From assembly GCF_002007105.1 (NCBI RefSeq), contig NZ_MVBC01000014.1, positions 83,521 through 147,520 of the forward strand: 64,000 nt of DNA, written 5' to 3'. The stretch comes from Hymenobacter sp. CRA2 (GTDB lineage: Bacteria > Bacteroidota > Bacteroidia > Cytophagales > Hymenobacteraceae). How positions within the stretch are numbered: position 1 is the stretch's first letter; the number at the start of each line of letters is the position of its first letter. The position numbers were made by a program, and so were the translations under genes. Under the pieces are notes generated by a model that made no database searches, had not been told where the DNA came from, and worked only from the letters and a program-made list of their open reading frames with translations. Below are positions 1 to 8,387 of this stretch, piece by piece.

Positions 1-90
1 GCCGGCGGCGTAGGCACGCTCAAGGGCGTCGTCGCGGTCGGGCTTGAACTGCTCGGCGTAGATGTGGGCGTGGGAATCAGTCAGAATCAC
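1..90 (-). CDS. TatD family metal-dependent hydrolase, N-terminal fragment
   Basis: Thirty codons run off the left edge on the minus strand. The translation opens ILTDSHAHIYAEQF, and the D-S-H-A-H motif gives the two metal-ligand histidines at the N-terminus of TatD-type DNases. The start is a GTG at 90; no in-frame ATG is close. TatD proteins are metal-dependent 3'-5' exonucleases or hydrolases of the amidohydrolase fold. The family call rests on this short stretch only, because the rest lies outside the window. The next 140 bases, up to the glycosyltransferase stop, show nothing recognisable. Confidence 0.75.
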   Translation of the reverse strand, partial: MILTDSHAHIYAEQFKPDRDDALERAYAAG

Positions 91-230
91 GGATCAGGGC
101 GGATTAACCGGATTGCACGGATTTTAGCTCCGCTGACCTCCGGTTGTGAACGTTTGGGAGGGTACGGCAAAACTAGTCAGCTGGGACGTAATGCGGCGCC
201 GGGCAGCCTGCGGGGTGGCCCGGCCCGGCG

Positions 231-1337
231 CTACTCGCGGTACTGCCGGCCTTTCCACTCGAAGGGGCGGCGGCTGAACCGAAAGCCGGTGAGGCCTGCC
301 GTGACGGCCAGCGTGTACAGCTCAAACAAGGGCAGCAAATGCAGCGGAGCCCGGCGGCCCACCTTGCCGTAGGCGCTGCCGGCCAGTAGTGCCTGCGCCA
401 GCAGTTTGGCGCCGAGGATGCCCAGCCCCGCCGCGCCGCCCCACAGCCAGCCTGCCACCAGCAGCGCCGGGTAGAAGCCCGCGTAGTAGATCAGCCCGAG
501 CTGAATGTGCCGCGGCAGGCCCTCCACCCCACGCAGCCAGCGCCGCCGCTGGTGCAGCAGTCCGCGCCAGGAGGGCATGGGCAGCGACTCGGCCAGCACG
601 GCCGGCTCGAACACGTTCAGCCAGCTGTAGCCGCGGCGCAGGATGGCCTGGAACAGCTCATAGTCTTCGGTGACCGAAAACGGCAGGGTCTCGTAGCCGC
701 CCACGGCCTCGTAGGCGGCGCGGGTGATGAGCATGTTGTTGCCCATGGCCGTAACGGGCTGCCCGCGGTCTGATACCATCTGCACCAGAGCCAAGGACAT
801 CAGCCAGTCCAGCCCCTGCACCCGGTCGAACAGACGCGGGCCGCTCACCACCGTAAGGCCCGTGACGGTGGCCATGCCGGGCCGCAGGTGGCCCACCAGG
901 CCCTGCACCCAGGTAGCGGGCAGGCTGATGTCGGCGTCGGTGATGAGGAAGTACTCGGTGGTAGCGGCGCGGGCCAGGTGAGCCAGCACGTTGGCTTTGC
1001 CCCGGGCCGCGCCCAGGGTATCGGTGATGGGAATGATGCGAAACGAGCCCGCGAAGCCGGCCATAGCCTCGGCGGCCACGGCCGCGGTGCGGTCGGAGCT
1101 GGCGTCGTCGCCGAGTAGCACTTCCAGGCACTCGGGCGGGTAACGGAGGGCCCGCACGCTGCGCAGGCAGCGGCCGATGGCGGCTTCTTCGTTGCGGGCC
1201 GCAATGAGGATGCTCACCCGCGGGGGCGGACTGGGCAGCGGCTGCGCCTGCGGCGCCCGGCGGCGGCTAAACAGCACCCACGCCCCCAGCAGCAAGGCAA
1301 ACCAACCGATGAAAAAGACACTCAGAACGACACTCAC
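231..1337 (-). CDS. Glycosyltransferase family 2, membrane-anchored
   Basis: This is a processive-type GT2 enzyme that transfers a sugar from a nucleotide donor, probably for polysaccharide synthesis at the inner membrane. An N-terminal hydrophobic segment is followed by the GT-A core with SILIAARNEE, the metal-binding TDADIS, the acceptor-site TEDYELF and the HQRRRW motif (Q-x-x-R-W type). C-terminal hydrophobic segments follow. I prefer the GTG at 1337, just before the first membrane helix. A TTG at 1373 would overlap the deacetylase upstream by 14 bases. With the GTG start the two genes are 22 bases apart and probably co-transcribed. The substrate cannot be read from the sequence. Confidence 0.85.
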   Translation of the reverse strand: MSVVLSVFFIGWFALLLGAWVLFSRRRAPQAQPLPSPPPRVSILIAARNEEAAIGRCLRSVRALRYPPECLEVLLGDDASSDRTAAVAAEAMAGFAGSFRIIPITDTLGAARGKANVLAHLARAATTEYFLITDADISLPATWVQGLVGHLRPGMATVTGLTVVSGPRLFDRVQGLDWLMSLALVQMVSDRGQPVTAMGNNMLITRAAYEAVGGYETLPFSVTEDYELFQAILRRGYSWLNVFEPAVLAESLPMPSWRGLLHQRRRWLRGVEGLPRHIQLGLIYYAGFYPALLVAGWLWGGAAGLGILGAKLLAQALLAGSAYGKVGRRAPLHLLPLFELYTLAVTAGLTGFRFSRRPFEWKGRQYRE

Positions 1338-1359
1338 GGGCAGAAGAAAAATTGGCGGC

Positions 1360-1989
1360 TCACAGCGCCCCAAATTGGTAGCCCCGCTCGGCCAGCGCCT
1401 GCAGGTAGCGCGGCAGCACGTAGCGCAGGTTGGGGCTGGCTTTCAGGCTGTCGTGGAACACCACCACGGCGCCGGGCCGGGTCAGGCGCAGGGCGTCGCG
1501 CAGGCACTGCTCGGGAGCGTAGGCGCGGTCGTAGTCGCAGGTGAGCAGGTCCCACATGACCACGCGGTAGCCGGGCTGCAAGGCGCGCTGCAGCCCCGGT
1601 GTAATGCGGCCGTAAGGCGGGCGGAAGAAACGGGGGGCACCGGGCTGCAGCTCGTCCAGGGCCTGTTGGCAGCGGGCAATATCCTGCAAGTACTCCTCGC
1701 GGGAGGTCGTCCAGCCGCTGAGGTGCCGGTGCGTATGGTTGGCCAGCCGATGCCCGGCGGCCAGCACCTGCCGGGCCACGGCGGCGTGCCGCTCCAGGTT
1801 TTCGCCCACGCAGAAAAATGTACCCTTAGCCTCGTATGCCGCGAGCTGCTCCAGCACCCAAGGAGTTTCTTCGGGGATGGGGCCGTCGTCGAAGGTGAGG
1901 TACACCGTGGGCTGCGCAGCGGCGGGCCCCTGCCAGATGGCGCCGGGTAGCCAGCGTTGCATAAGGCCCGGCAGGCGGTGCAGGTGCAT
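1360..1989 (-). CDS. Polysaccharide deacetylase (NodB/CE4 domain)
   Basis: This 209-residue carbohydrate esterase 4 enzyme removes N- or O-acetyl groups from a polysaccharide. All the classic motifs are present: TFDDGP with the catalytic base Asp, NHTHRH with the two metal-ligand histidines, RPPYG, and VVFHDS with the catalytic His. No clear signal peptide is visible, so a cytoplasmic or membrane-facing site is possible. It lies directly upstream of the GT2 gene on the same strand, so one unit probably makes and de-acetylates a glycan. The start is an ATG at 1989. Confidence 0.9.
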   Translation of the reverse strand: MHLHRLPGLMQRWLPGAIWQGPAAAQPTVYLTFDDGPIPEETPWVLEQLAAYEAKGTFFCVGENLERHAAVARQVLAAGHRLANHTHRHLSGWTTSREEYLQDIARCQQALDELQPGAPRFFRPPYGRITPGLQRALQPGYRVVMWDLLTCDYDRAYAPEQCLRDALRLTRPGAVVVFHDSLKASPNLRYVLPRYLQALAERGYQFGAL

Positions 1990-2190
1990 GGGCAGTAGAG
2001 TTCAGATAACGAGGAAGCGCGAAGGTAAGACGGGCACCGCAGACCGGCCCGGGCGTGCTTCCGCTTATATTCGGCTCCGGCCGCCTTTCTCCCGCCGCGG
2101 CGCGGCCTGATCAATCCGCTGACGAAAAAGAGCACGTTGACTGGGCACCGCGCGGCGACTCCAAGAAGCTATTCAGGAAGTTCTTGGCAC

Positions 2191-2300
2191 GTCATGTCGA
2201 GCTTGTCGAGACATCTCGCTAGATAGTATCCTTTTCGTCGAATGGATAAGATTACAATCAGGAGTCAGCACGCGAGAGGCCTCGACAAGCTCGACATGAC
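2191..2300. repeat. Dispersed palindromic repeat, inverted pair (GTCATGTCGAGC type)
   Basis: Two inverted arms of about 29 bases, 2191-2219 and 2272-2300, share the core GTCATGTCGAGCTTGTCGAG and flank about 50 AT-richer bases. A third partial arm with CGCGAGATGG lies at 2327-2340. A diverged copy of the whole arrangement is at 20679-20787. The reading frame across it (minus strand, 2173-2388) is rejected as a gene. The rest of the gap between 1990 and 2434 shows nothing else beyond the IS-end-like sequence at 2377-2399. Confidence 0.8.
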
Positions 2301-2376
2301 GTTCTGTTTCGTTTTTCAACGAAGCACGCGAGATGGTTCGGCTGCGCTCAGCATGAGGCCCTAATTTTCGCTTTTG

Positions 2377-2399
2377 AGCAAAATCCAAACACGCTCTTA
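2377..2399 (-). repeat. IS5-like terminal sequence, solo copy
   Basis: Read on the minus strand this is GAGCGTGTTTGGATTTTGC, flanked by TTA. It matches the ends of the small element at 20558-20655 and the end of the transposase-bearing element at 63875 (GAGCGTGTTTGGG). It is probably one end of a non-autonomous derivative; I could not find a partner end nearby. Confidence 0.6.
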
Positions 2400-2434
2400 G
2401 GTAATAAACCTGGTTACTAATAAAGTATCCTTGT

Positions 2435-3571
2435 TTACTTCCCAGCTACTACAGCCTCGATGCTGCCCCACAGCCGCCGGGCGCTTTCGTCCCAGCTAAA
2501 CCGTTTGACGTTTTGCAGCCCTTGCTCCCGCAGTTGCGCGCGTAGGGCTTCGTCGGCGTCGAGGCGGCTTAGCGCGGCCGTCAGCTCGTCCACCGAAAAG
2601 GGGTTGGCTAGCAGCGCACCGCCGGGGCCGGCCACTTCGGGCATGGAGCTCCGATCGGAGGTCAGCACGGGGCAGCCGCTTTGCTGGGCCTCCACGATGG
2701 GGATGCCAAAGCCCTCGAAATAAGGCACGTAGGCGCAGGCACGGGCCGCGCCGTACAGCTGCACCAGCTCTTCATCCGAGACGCGCCCGGTGAGGTGCAC
2801 CGCCGCCTGGTGCTGCATCTGCTGGTACACGTCGAAGATGGGGCCGGCTTTCCAGGCCTTACGCCCCACGATAAGCAGCTGGGTGTCGGAGCTGGTCTGG
2901 GCTTTGAACTGCTCGAAAGCGCGCAGCAGATTTACCAGGTTTTTGCGCGGCTGCAGCGCCCCAACAAAGAGGATGTAGGGCCGGCCGCCGCTGAAGCGCT
3001 GCCGCACAGCGGCCTGCTCTGCATCGGGCAAGGGCTGGAAATGGGCGTCGGCGGCGTTGTACACCACATCGATGCGGGCCGGCTCGGTGCCGTAGGTCTG
3101 CACGATGTCCTGCCGCGTAGCTTCCGATACGGCCACGAGGCGCCGCGACGCCCGCACGAAGCGCGGGAAGAAAAAGTGGTAGTACTGGCGCACCAGCCAG
3201 CTCACGTCCTGCGGAAAATGCTCGAAGGCCAAATCGTGCACCACCGTCAGGCGCGGCACGCTGGTAGTGAGCGTGGTGAAGCCGTCGGTGCTCAGAAACA
3301 CGGCCGGCCGGTGCCGGCGCAGCCACGCGGCTACCGCGCCCTCAAACCACGCCACAAACAAAAACGGATGGCGGGCCGGCGGCGCCAGCACGTGGGCTAC
3401 CACGTTGGGCCCGAACACGTAACGCGGGTCGTAGGCCCGATCAAAGAGGAAGTGGAAAGTATGCTCCGGGTGCTGCTGCACCAAGCGGCGCAGCGTCTCG
3501 TAGGTGAAGCGCCCAATGCCCTCGAGCTGGTCGCCGGGCAGCAGGAAGCGGGTGTTGACGGCGATATTCAA
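2435..3571 (-). CDS. Glycosyltransferase family 4 (GT-B fold)
   Basis: The protein has 378 residues and starts MNIAVNTRFLLPG. An N-terminal acceptor domain is followed by the donor domain with YILFVGALQPRKN, then the conserved ACAYVPYFEGFGIPIVEAQ stretch containing the E-x7-E motif, and a SMPEVAGPGGALL loop. These are the hallmarks of retaining GT4 enzymes that add mannose- or glucose-type residues to lipid-linked glycans. Its place beside the flippase suggests polysaccharide repeat-unit assembly on the cytoplasmic face. The specific sugar is unknown. Confidence 0.88.
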   Translation of the reverse strand: MNIAVNTRFLLPGDQLEGIGRFTYETLRRLVQQHPEHTFHFLFDRAYDPRYVFGPNVVAHVLAPPARHPFLFVAWFEGAVAAWLRRHRPAVFLSTDGFTTLTTSVPRLTVVHDLAFEHFPQDVSWLVRQYYHFFFPRFVRASRRLVAVSEATRQDIVQTYGTEPARIDVVYNAADAHFQPLPDAEQAAVRQRFSGGRPYILFVGALQPRKNLVNLLRAFEQFKAQTSSDTQLLIVGRKAWKAGPIFDVYQQMQHQAAVHLTGRVSDEELVQLYGAARACAYVPYFEGFGIPIVEAQQSGCPVLTSDRSSMPEVAGPGGALLANPFSVDELTAALSRLDADEALRAQLREQGLQNVKRFSWDESARRLWGSIEAVVAGK

Positions 3572-3652
3572 GGTGCTAATGTGGAAAATGTGCTGATATG
3601 CTAATGGTCGGGCGCGGCGTCTTTGGCGGGCTCACTTCAGGAATAAGTATCT

Positions 3653-3720
3653 AATTAACCCAAGTTGCGGAGCGGGGCCCGAGCTAGAAGCTAAAGCTAG
3701 CTCCGCAACTTGGGTTAATT
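3653..3720. repeat. 68-bp inverted repeat with perfect 21-bp arms
   Basis: The arms at 3653-3673 and 3700-3720 are exact reverse complements (core AACCCAAGTTGCGGAGC) around a 26-base centre that contains further AGCTA repeats. It begins one base after the flippase stop codon and lies before the GT4 start. In that position a transcript would form a strong hairpin. There is no T-run, so a dispersed palindromic element is as likely as a terminator. Confidence 0.8.
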
Positions 3721-3721
3721 A

Positions 3722-5098
3722 TCAAACCTTTGATTTCAGCGCCGCCCGCAACTCCCCTACCCGCAGCACGCCGCTGCCAAACAGCAACGCCACGAACACC
3801 AGCCCAGCCACTACGCTTTCGGCTATCCAGTGCAGGTCCGTGAGCTGCTGCAAGCCGTACCACACCGCGCACAGGCCCATGAAAGTACCGCCCAGGCGCC
3901 CCAGCAGCCCCCACGGCACGGGCACGCCAGCCCGCAGTTGCACCAGCGCCACGTACCCCCCCGACACCAGCACGGCGCAGATAAGCGTGTTCAGCGCGCC
4001 GGCTACGGCCCCGTAGCGCGGCAGCAGCAGCACATTCAGGCCAATATTGAGGGCAATGCTCAGGGCTACGAGCCAGCTCACGGGCCGCTCGTGCGAGGTG
4101 CTGGTGAGCAGGGTGCTGTAGATGGCGAAGAAGGCGTGCACCAGCACGTTCAGAAACAGCAGCTGGGCGCACAGCGTCATGCGGGCCAGCTCGGCCGGGG
4201 AGCTGCGGCTGAACTGAAAGAACAGCAGCTCGCCGCGAAACAGCACGAACGCGCAGATAAACAGCAACGGCACCGTGGCCACGCGCTGCCCAAACCACAG
4301 CAACTGACGCTGCTCATCGCGGTTGCGCAGGGCGTGAGCAAACTTGGCGAAGAACAGCGGCAGCACCGTCCACAGGTACATCATCACGGCATCCACCCAG
4401 CGGTAGGCCCCGGCGTAGTAGCCCGCCTCCCGGGGCGAGGCCAGCCGCTCGATCATCAGCATGTCGATGCGCTCATTCATGCCATAGAGCAGAGTGATGA
4501 GGGCAAAAGGCAGGCTGCCGCGCAGCAGCTCGCCGGCCTGGGCGCGGTTGGGGCGCCATGGTACCCGCCCGAAGAGCCTGGCTACCAGCGCGTAGAGCAG
4601 CACAAAGGTAAATACCGCCGCCGCCGTGCGCACCGTCACGTAACGGTCCAGGGTGATGCCGATGGGCAGCAGGGCCAGCACCAGGCCAAGCATCAGCGCC
4701 TTTTCCAGCACCGAGAGCCAAGCGTCGGTATTGAAGTGCTGGTGGGCCTGCACCGCGCCGCGCAAAAACTGCGCGTACTGCGTCAGCAGCAGCCCGCCAC
4801 CGATGAGGGCCAGCAGGTACAGCGTGTGGCCGCGGTAGCCGATCAGCCAGCCGCCGGCCACCATGATGCCCAGAAACAGCAACCCCAGTGCCCCGCGCAG
4901 CGGCAGCACCGTGGGAAAGTACTCCGGTAGAAAGCCCGGCTCGGCCGCCACGCGCTTGGTGGTGTGCTGGGTGATGCCCAGGTCCGACACCGAGGCCAGC
5001 ACCAGCGTGAAGTTCAGCAGGGCGGCAAACGTGCCGAACGCAGCGTGGCCGATGCGGTCCTGCACCACGTTTTCGGCCACCACCCAGCCTGGCTTCAC
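3722..5098 (-). CDS. Oligosaccharide flippase (Wzx/MOP family)
   Basis: The protein has about 458 residues with roughly 12-14 hydrophobic helices. The N-terminal region (DLGITQHTTKRVA) and the mid-protein MNERIDMLMIERLASPREAG match polysaccharide-export flippases. It would move lipid-linked repeat units across the inner membrane for a Wzy-type polymerase such as the ligase/polymerase gene at 6369. The start is uncertain. GTG at 5098 is the only usual start codon in frame, yet about 20 plausible residues (GPIKRFFGNISLAVLLNL) precede it before a stop, so a rarer start upstream is possible. Confidence 0.85.
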   Translation of the reverse strand: MKPGWVVAENVVQDRIGHAAFGTFAALLNFTLVLASVSDLGITQHTTKRVAAEPGFLPEYFPTVLPLRGALGLLFLGIMVAGGWLIGYRGHTLYLLALIGGGLLLTQYAQFLRGAVQAHQHFNTDAWLSVLEKALMLGLVLALLPIGITLDRYVTVRTAAAVFTFVLLYALVARLFGRVPWRPNRAQAGELLRGSLPFALITLLYGMNERIDMLMIERLASPREAGYYAGAYRWVDAVMMYLWTVLPLFFAKFAHALRNRDEQRQLLWFGQRVATVPLLFICAFVLFRGELLFFQFSRSSPAELARMTLCAQLLFLNVLVHAFFAIYSTLLTSTSHERPVSWLVALSIALNIGLNVLLLPRYGAVAGALNTLICAVLVSGGYVALVQLRAGVPVPWGLLGRLGGTFMGLCAVWYGLQQLTDLHWIAESVVAGLVFVALLFGSGVLRVGELRAALKSKV

Positions 5099-5174
5099 GA
5101 GCAGGTTGAGCAGAACGGCGAGGCTGATATTTCCGAAAAAGCGTTTGATGGGACCGGCAAAAAGGGTAGGGCCG

Positions 5175-5221
5175 CAAAGCTACCAAAAAGCCGCGCGTAC
5201 CCGGTTTTTGTGGTAGCTTTG
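5175..5221. promoter_or_regulatory. Back-to-back divergent promoters in a palindrome
   Basis: TAGCTTTG, a match to the Bacteroidota -7 consensus TAnnTTTG, occurs on the minus strand at 5182-5175 and on the plus strand at 5214-5221. Each sits in the same longer context, so the two halves form an inverted repeat (GCAAAGCTACC-AAAAA facing TTTTTG-TG-GTAGCTTTGC). The boxes point at the flippase and at the Wzz-like gene respectively. No convincing -33 TTG was seen for either. Confidence 0.6.
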
Positions 5222-5283
5222 CCAAGTCCGCCCGTGGCCCTGAGGGCTCGCGGCCCGGCCGTCTTCTTCCCTAGTTGCGCTAC

Positions 5284-6372
5284 ATGTCCGCACGCCCGTA
5301 CTCATTATTGGGCCTTTGGCCGATTGTCAACCGTTGGAAATACCTGGTGCTGGGCGCCGTGACGCTGGCCGCAGTGGTGAGCATCGTGGTGGCGCTGCTG
5401 CTGCCGAATATTTTCAAGTCGACGGCCGTTTTCTACCCCACCAACCCCGAATCGACCGATCCGGACCGCTTTGTGACCCCCGAGGGCAACAAGCTGGAGG
5501 TGCGCAGCCGCAACGAAGACCTGGACCGCGTCATCACCATCGGCACCTCGCAGCCGGTGGCCGAGCACATCATCCGCAAGTTTCGCCTGCACCAGCACTA
5601 CCAGTTCGGCACGCCCGGCGACGAAATGGCCGACCAGGCCACGCTGGAGGAATTCAACTCCAACCTGAGCATCGTGCACACCGAGCGCGACGCCATCGAG
5701 CTGACTTTTCAGGACCAGGACAAGCACCTGGCCGCCCGCATTGCCAACGAGCTGGTCAGCGTCGTGGACTCCTTTAACCAGCAGCTGACGCTGGAAAACC
5801 GCCGCAGCGTACTCGACCTTTACCGCACGCGCTTCACCTTCGTGCAGCGCGAGTACGACCGCACCCGCCTGGCCCTGCTGGCTGGCCGCCGCCACTACGG
5901 CATCCACGGCCTGGAAATGGAGTCGCGCTACCTGGCCAAGGAAATCATCGAAACCGAAGCGGCGCTGCGCCGGGCCGAGGGCGAAGGCGACAACGGCAAA
6001 GCCGCCGGCCTGCGGCGCGCCCTGCGCGGCCTCACCCGCGCCGACGGCGGCAACGTGGTGAACCTGGAAAGCTACGTGGCCGGCACCGACTCGATGAACA
6101 CCCTCTACGCCCGCTTCAACGACCTGCAGACGCGCCTGATCAACGCCCGCTCGGCCTACGAAAACGCCGACCTGGCCCTGAAAGGCAAGATTTCGTCCTT
6201 GTACGTGGTGCAAAAGGCCTACCCTGCCGCGCGCAAGGCCAAGCCCATCCGCTGGCTGATCGTGGCTTCGTCGGTGTTTATCACGTTCGTGCTGTCGGTT
6301 ATCGTCATTTCGTTGCTGGAGCTGTACCGGCGCACCACCAGGCCTCAGCCCGAGGCCGTGGCCGTGTCATGA
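5284..6372 (+). CDS. Wzz-type polysaccharide chain-length/co-polymerase protein
   Basis: A first membrane helix near residues 18-42 is followed by a large charged periplasmic domain with coiled-coil character (RTRFTFVQREYDRTRLALL), and a second helix lies close to the C-terminus. This is the topology of Wzz/PCP proteins that set polysaccharide chain length. ATG at 5284 is preferred over a TTG nine bases upstream. No Walker motifs follow, so this is not the kinase-fused PCP-2a type. It overlaps the next gene by four bases (ATGA), so translational coupling with the ligase/polymerase is likely. Confidence 0.8.
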   Translation: MSARPYSLLGLWPIVNRWKYLVLGAVTLAAVVSIVVALLLPNIFKSTAVFYPTNPESTDPDRFVTPEGNKLEVRSRNEDLDRVITIGTSQPVAEHIIRKFRLHQHYQFGTPGDEMADQATLEEFNSNLSIVHTERDAIELTFQDQDKHLAARIANELVSVVDSFNQQLTLENRRSVLDLYRTRFTFVQREYDRTRLALLAGRRHYGIHGLEMESRYLAKEIIETEAALRRAEGEGDNGKAAGLRRALRGLTRADGGNVVNLESYVAGTDSMNTLYARFNDLQTRLINARSAYENADLALKGKISSLYVVQKAYPAARKAKPIRWLIVASSVFITFVLSVIVISLLELYRRTTRPQPEAVAVS

Positions 6373-7850
6373 GCGCGCTGTTGAGCCGCCTGCGGCCGCG
6401 CGACACTCCCGAGCGGATTTTCGTCGCGTTTGTACTGCTGCTGGTAGGCGGCGGGGCCGTGGGCTTGCTGGCGCAGTCGCCATGGGGCCTGCTGCCCGCC
6501 CTGGCCGTGGTGGGCGTGGGCGTGCTGGTGGTGGACTGGCGCTGGGTGTACTACCTGCTGCTTAGCACCTTGGCCTTTTCGCGCGAAGTGGCCCTGCCCG
6601 GCGGCCTAAGCCTGGACGTGCCCTCCGAGCCGTTGATGCTGGTGCTGCTGGGCTGCCTCGGCGCAGCCGTGCTGAGCGGCCGCAGCGGGCTTACCCGCCA
6701 CCAGCTGCTGCACCCTTTCGTAGTCATTCTGACCCTGATGCTGCTCTGGGCCAGCGTGTCCAGCGTGTTTTCCGTCGACACGACCAAGTCCATCAAGTAC
6801 CTGCTGGCCAAGACCTGGTACCTCGGTCCGTTTCTGCTCGTCACGCTGCTGCTGGTGAAGCGCCCCGCCGATGTATGGCGCATAGCGGCCTGCCACGCGG
6901 CTGCGGCGTGCCTCACAGTGTGTTACGCGGCCGCCCGCCACGCCACCCGGGGCTTTAGCTTCGCCGACGTCAACTGGGCCATTCAGCCGTTTTACATCAA
7001 CCACGTCATCTACGCCACGGTGATGGCCCTGCTGCTGCCCTACGCGTTTTACGCGGCCCAGGCCAGCCGCGGCCTTGGGCGCTGGGCGTGGCGCGTGGCC
7101 ATGGTGGTGCTCACGTTTGGGTTGCTTCTCTCCTATACCCGCGCCTCCATCCTCTCCATTCCGATAGCGGGTATTTTCTACTGGGTGATGCGCCTGCGCC
7201 TCACGCGCTGGGTGCTGCTGGGCGCGTTTCTGGGCGCTTTTAGCGGCGCGCTGTACTTCGTGCAGCAAAACAACTACATGCTCTACGCCCCTGACTTCGA
7301 GAAGACCATCTGGAACGGGGAGAACTTCGAAAAGCACCTGGAGGCCACCTACAAGCTGGAGGATCTGTCGGGTATGGAGCGGGTGTACCGCTGGGTAGCC
7401 GCCGCCCGCATGCTGGCCGACAAACCCGTGACGGGCAGCGGCCCTTCCACCTTCTATCCGGAGTATAAGCGCTACACCGTCAAGAGTTTCCGCACCTACG
7501 TATCGGATAATCCGGAGCACTCCACCACCCACAATTATTTCCTGCTGCAGCTGGCCGAGCAGGGCGTGCCGGGTTTTGCCTTGTTTGCGCTGTTGGTCTG
7601 CGTGACCCTGCTGGTGGCCGAGCGGCTCTACCACCGGTCCGCGGCCCAGCCCCGTATTCGCCGGGTGGTGCTGGCCGTCACGCTGTCGTTGGTGGTCATC
7701 ATCTTTCACCTGACGCTGAACGAGCTCATCGAAGTCGACAAAATCGGCTCGTTCTTCTTCATTGGGCTGGCAGTGCTGATCCGGTGCAAGGACTGGCTCG
7801 ACGAAGCTGCTCCCGCTCCGCAGGCCGGGGTGCCTTTGGTGGCGGCTTAA
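6369..7850 (+). CDS. O-antigen ligase / Wzy-like polymerase
   Basis: This 493-residue polytopic membrane protein has about 12 hydrophobic segments and a long loop between helices that carries charged sequence followed by GSGPSTFYPEYKRY and STTHNYFLLQLAEQGVPG. The H-N-Y/F-L-x-x-L-x-E-x-G signature is typical of the Wzy_C/WaaL superfamily. It either joins glycan to a lipid carrier or polymerises repeat units on the periplasmic side. Ligase and polymerase cannot be told apart from sequence alone. The coupled Wzz-like gene upstream favours a polymerase. Confidence 0.82.
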   Translation: MSALLSRLRPRDTPERIFVAFVLLLVGGGAVGLLAQSPWGLLPALAVVGVGVLVVDWRWVYYLLLSTLAFSREVALPGGLSLDVPSEPLMLVLLGCLGAAVLSGRSGLTRHQLLHPFVVILTLMLLWASVSSVFSVDTTKSIKYLLAKTWYLGPFLLVTLLLVKRPADVWRIAACHAAAACLTVCYAAARHATRGFSFADVNWAIQPFYINHVIYATVMALLLPYAFYAAQASRGLGRWAWRVAMVVLTFGLLLSYTRASILSIPIAGIFYWVMRLRLTRWVLLGAFLGAFSGALYFVQQNNYMLYAPDFEKTIWNGENFEKHLEATYKLEDLSGMERVYRWVAAARMLADKPVTGSGPSTFYPEYKRYTVKSFRTYVSDNPEHSTTHNYFLLQLAEQGVPGFALFALLVCVTLLVAERLYHRSAAQPRIRRVVLAVTLSLVVIIFHLTLNELIEVDKIGSFFFIGLAVLIRCKDWLDEAAPAPQAGVPLVAA

Positions 7851-7877
7851 AGGCCGCCTTGCCAATCTCAAGCTGGT

Positions 7878-8381
7878 ATGCTTATGGCCCGCCTACTCGA
7901 GCTTTCCAAGCGCCTGTTGAAAGCCTTCGGGTGCCTGCTGGCTATACCGTTGATTTTGCTCCTGCTAGTGGTACTGTTCGGGCTAGGCCAGGCCGCGGTA
8001 GATGCCGTGCAAGCCCGTGTAACGGCCGGCACGCGCGTGACCATCAGCTGGCCTTCGCAGTGGGGCTGCGACGAATTCTACGAGGCGTACCAGATGCACC
8101 GTATCGAGCACCCTAACGCGCTGGCGCGTTGGCTGTTCAAGGGCGAAACACTGCTGGTGCCCTACCCTGTCGGCCGCTACAACGACACCGTGGCCTTTCA
8201 CCGCTACTACTCACGCCTGGGCCTCCCGGCGGAGGATACCATTGTGGTGCGCGGCCACTTCGGCGACGACGTGAACGTGGGTGAGCGAGGCTTGATGTAC
8301 TCCTGCGAGGCTATTCCCTATTTCCAAGTAGACGCCATCTACACCCAGCGCGGTAAGCTGCTGCGCCGTTTCCGTCAGTAG
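7878..8381 (+). CDS. Hypothetical single-pass membrane protein
   Basis: This 167-residue protein has one strongly hydrophobic helix near residues 17-40 (CLLAIPLILLLLVVLFGLG) and a soluble domain of about 120 residues probably outside the membrane. I do not recognise a family. Short motifs include WGCDEFYEAYQMHRIEHP and VVRGHFGDDV. It follows the polymerase by 27 bases and may be transcribed with it, but nothing links it to polysaccharide synthesis. The next gene is convergent. Confidence 0.6.
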   Translation: MLMARLLELSKRLLKAFGCLLAIPLILLLLVVLFGLGQAAVDAVQARVTAGTRVTISWPSQWGCDEFYEAYQMHRIEHPNALARWLFKGETLLVPYPVGRYNDTVAFHRYYSRLGLPAEDTIVVRGHFGDDVNVGERGLMYSCEAIPYFQVDAIYTQRGKLLRRFRQ

Positions 8382-8387
8382 TTGCTG

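Noticed and set aside
2173..2388. A 71-codon minus-strand frame
   Set aside because: It runs through the palindromic repeat arms (translation has HVELVEAS and RQARHDV); such frames are typical artefacts of this repeat.
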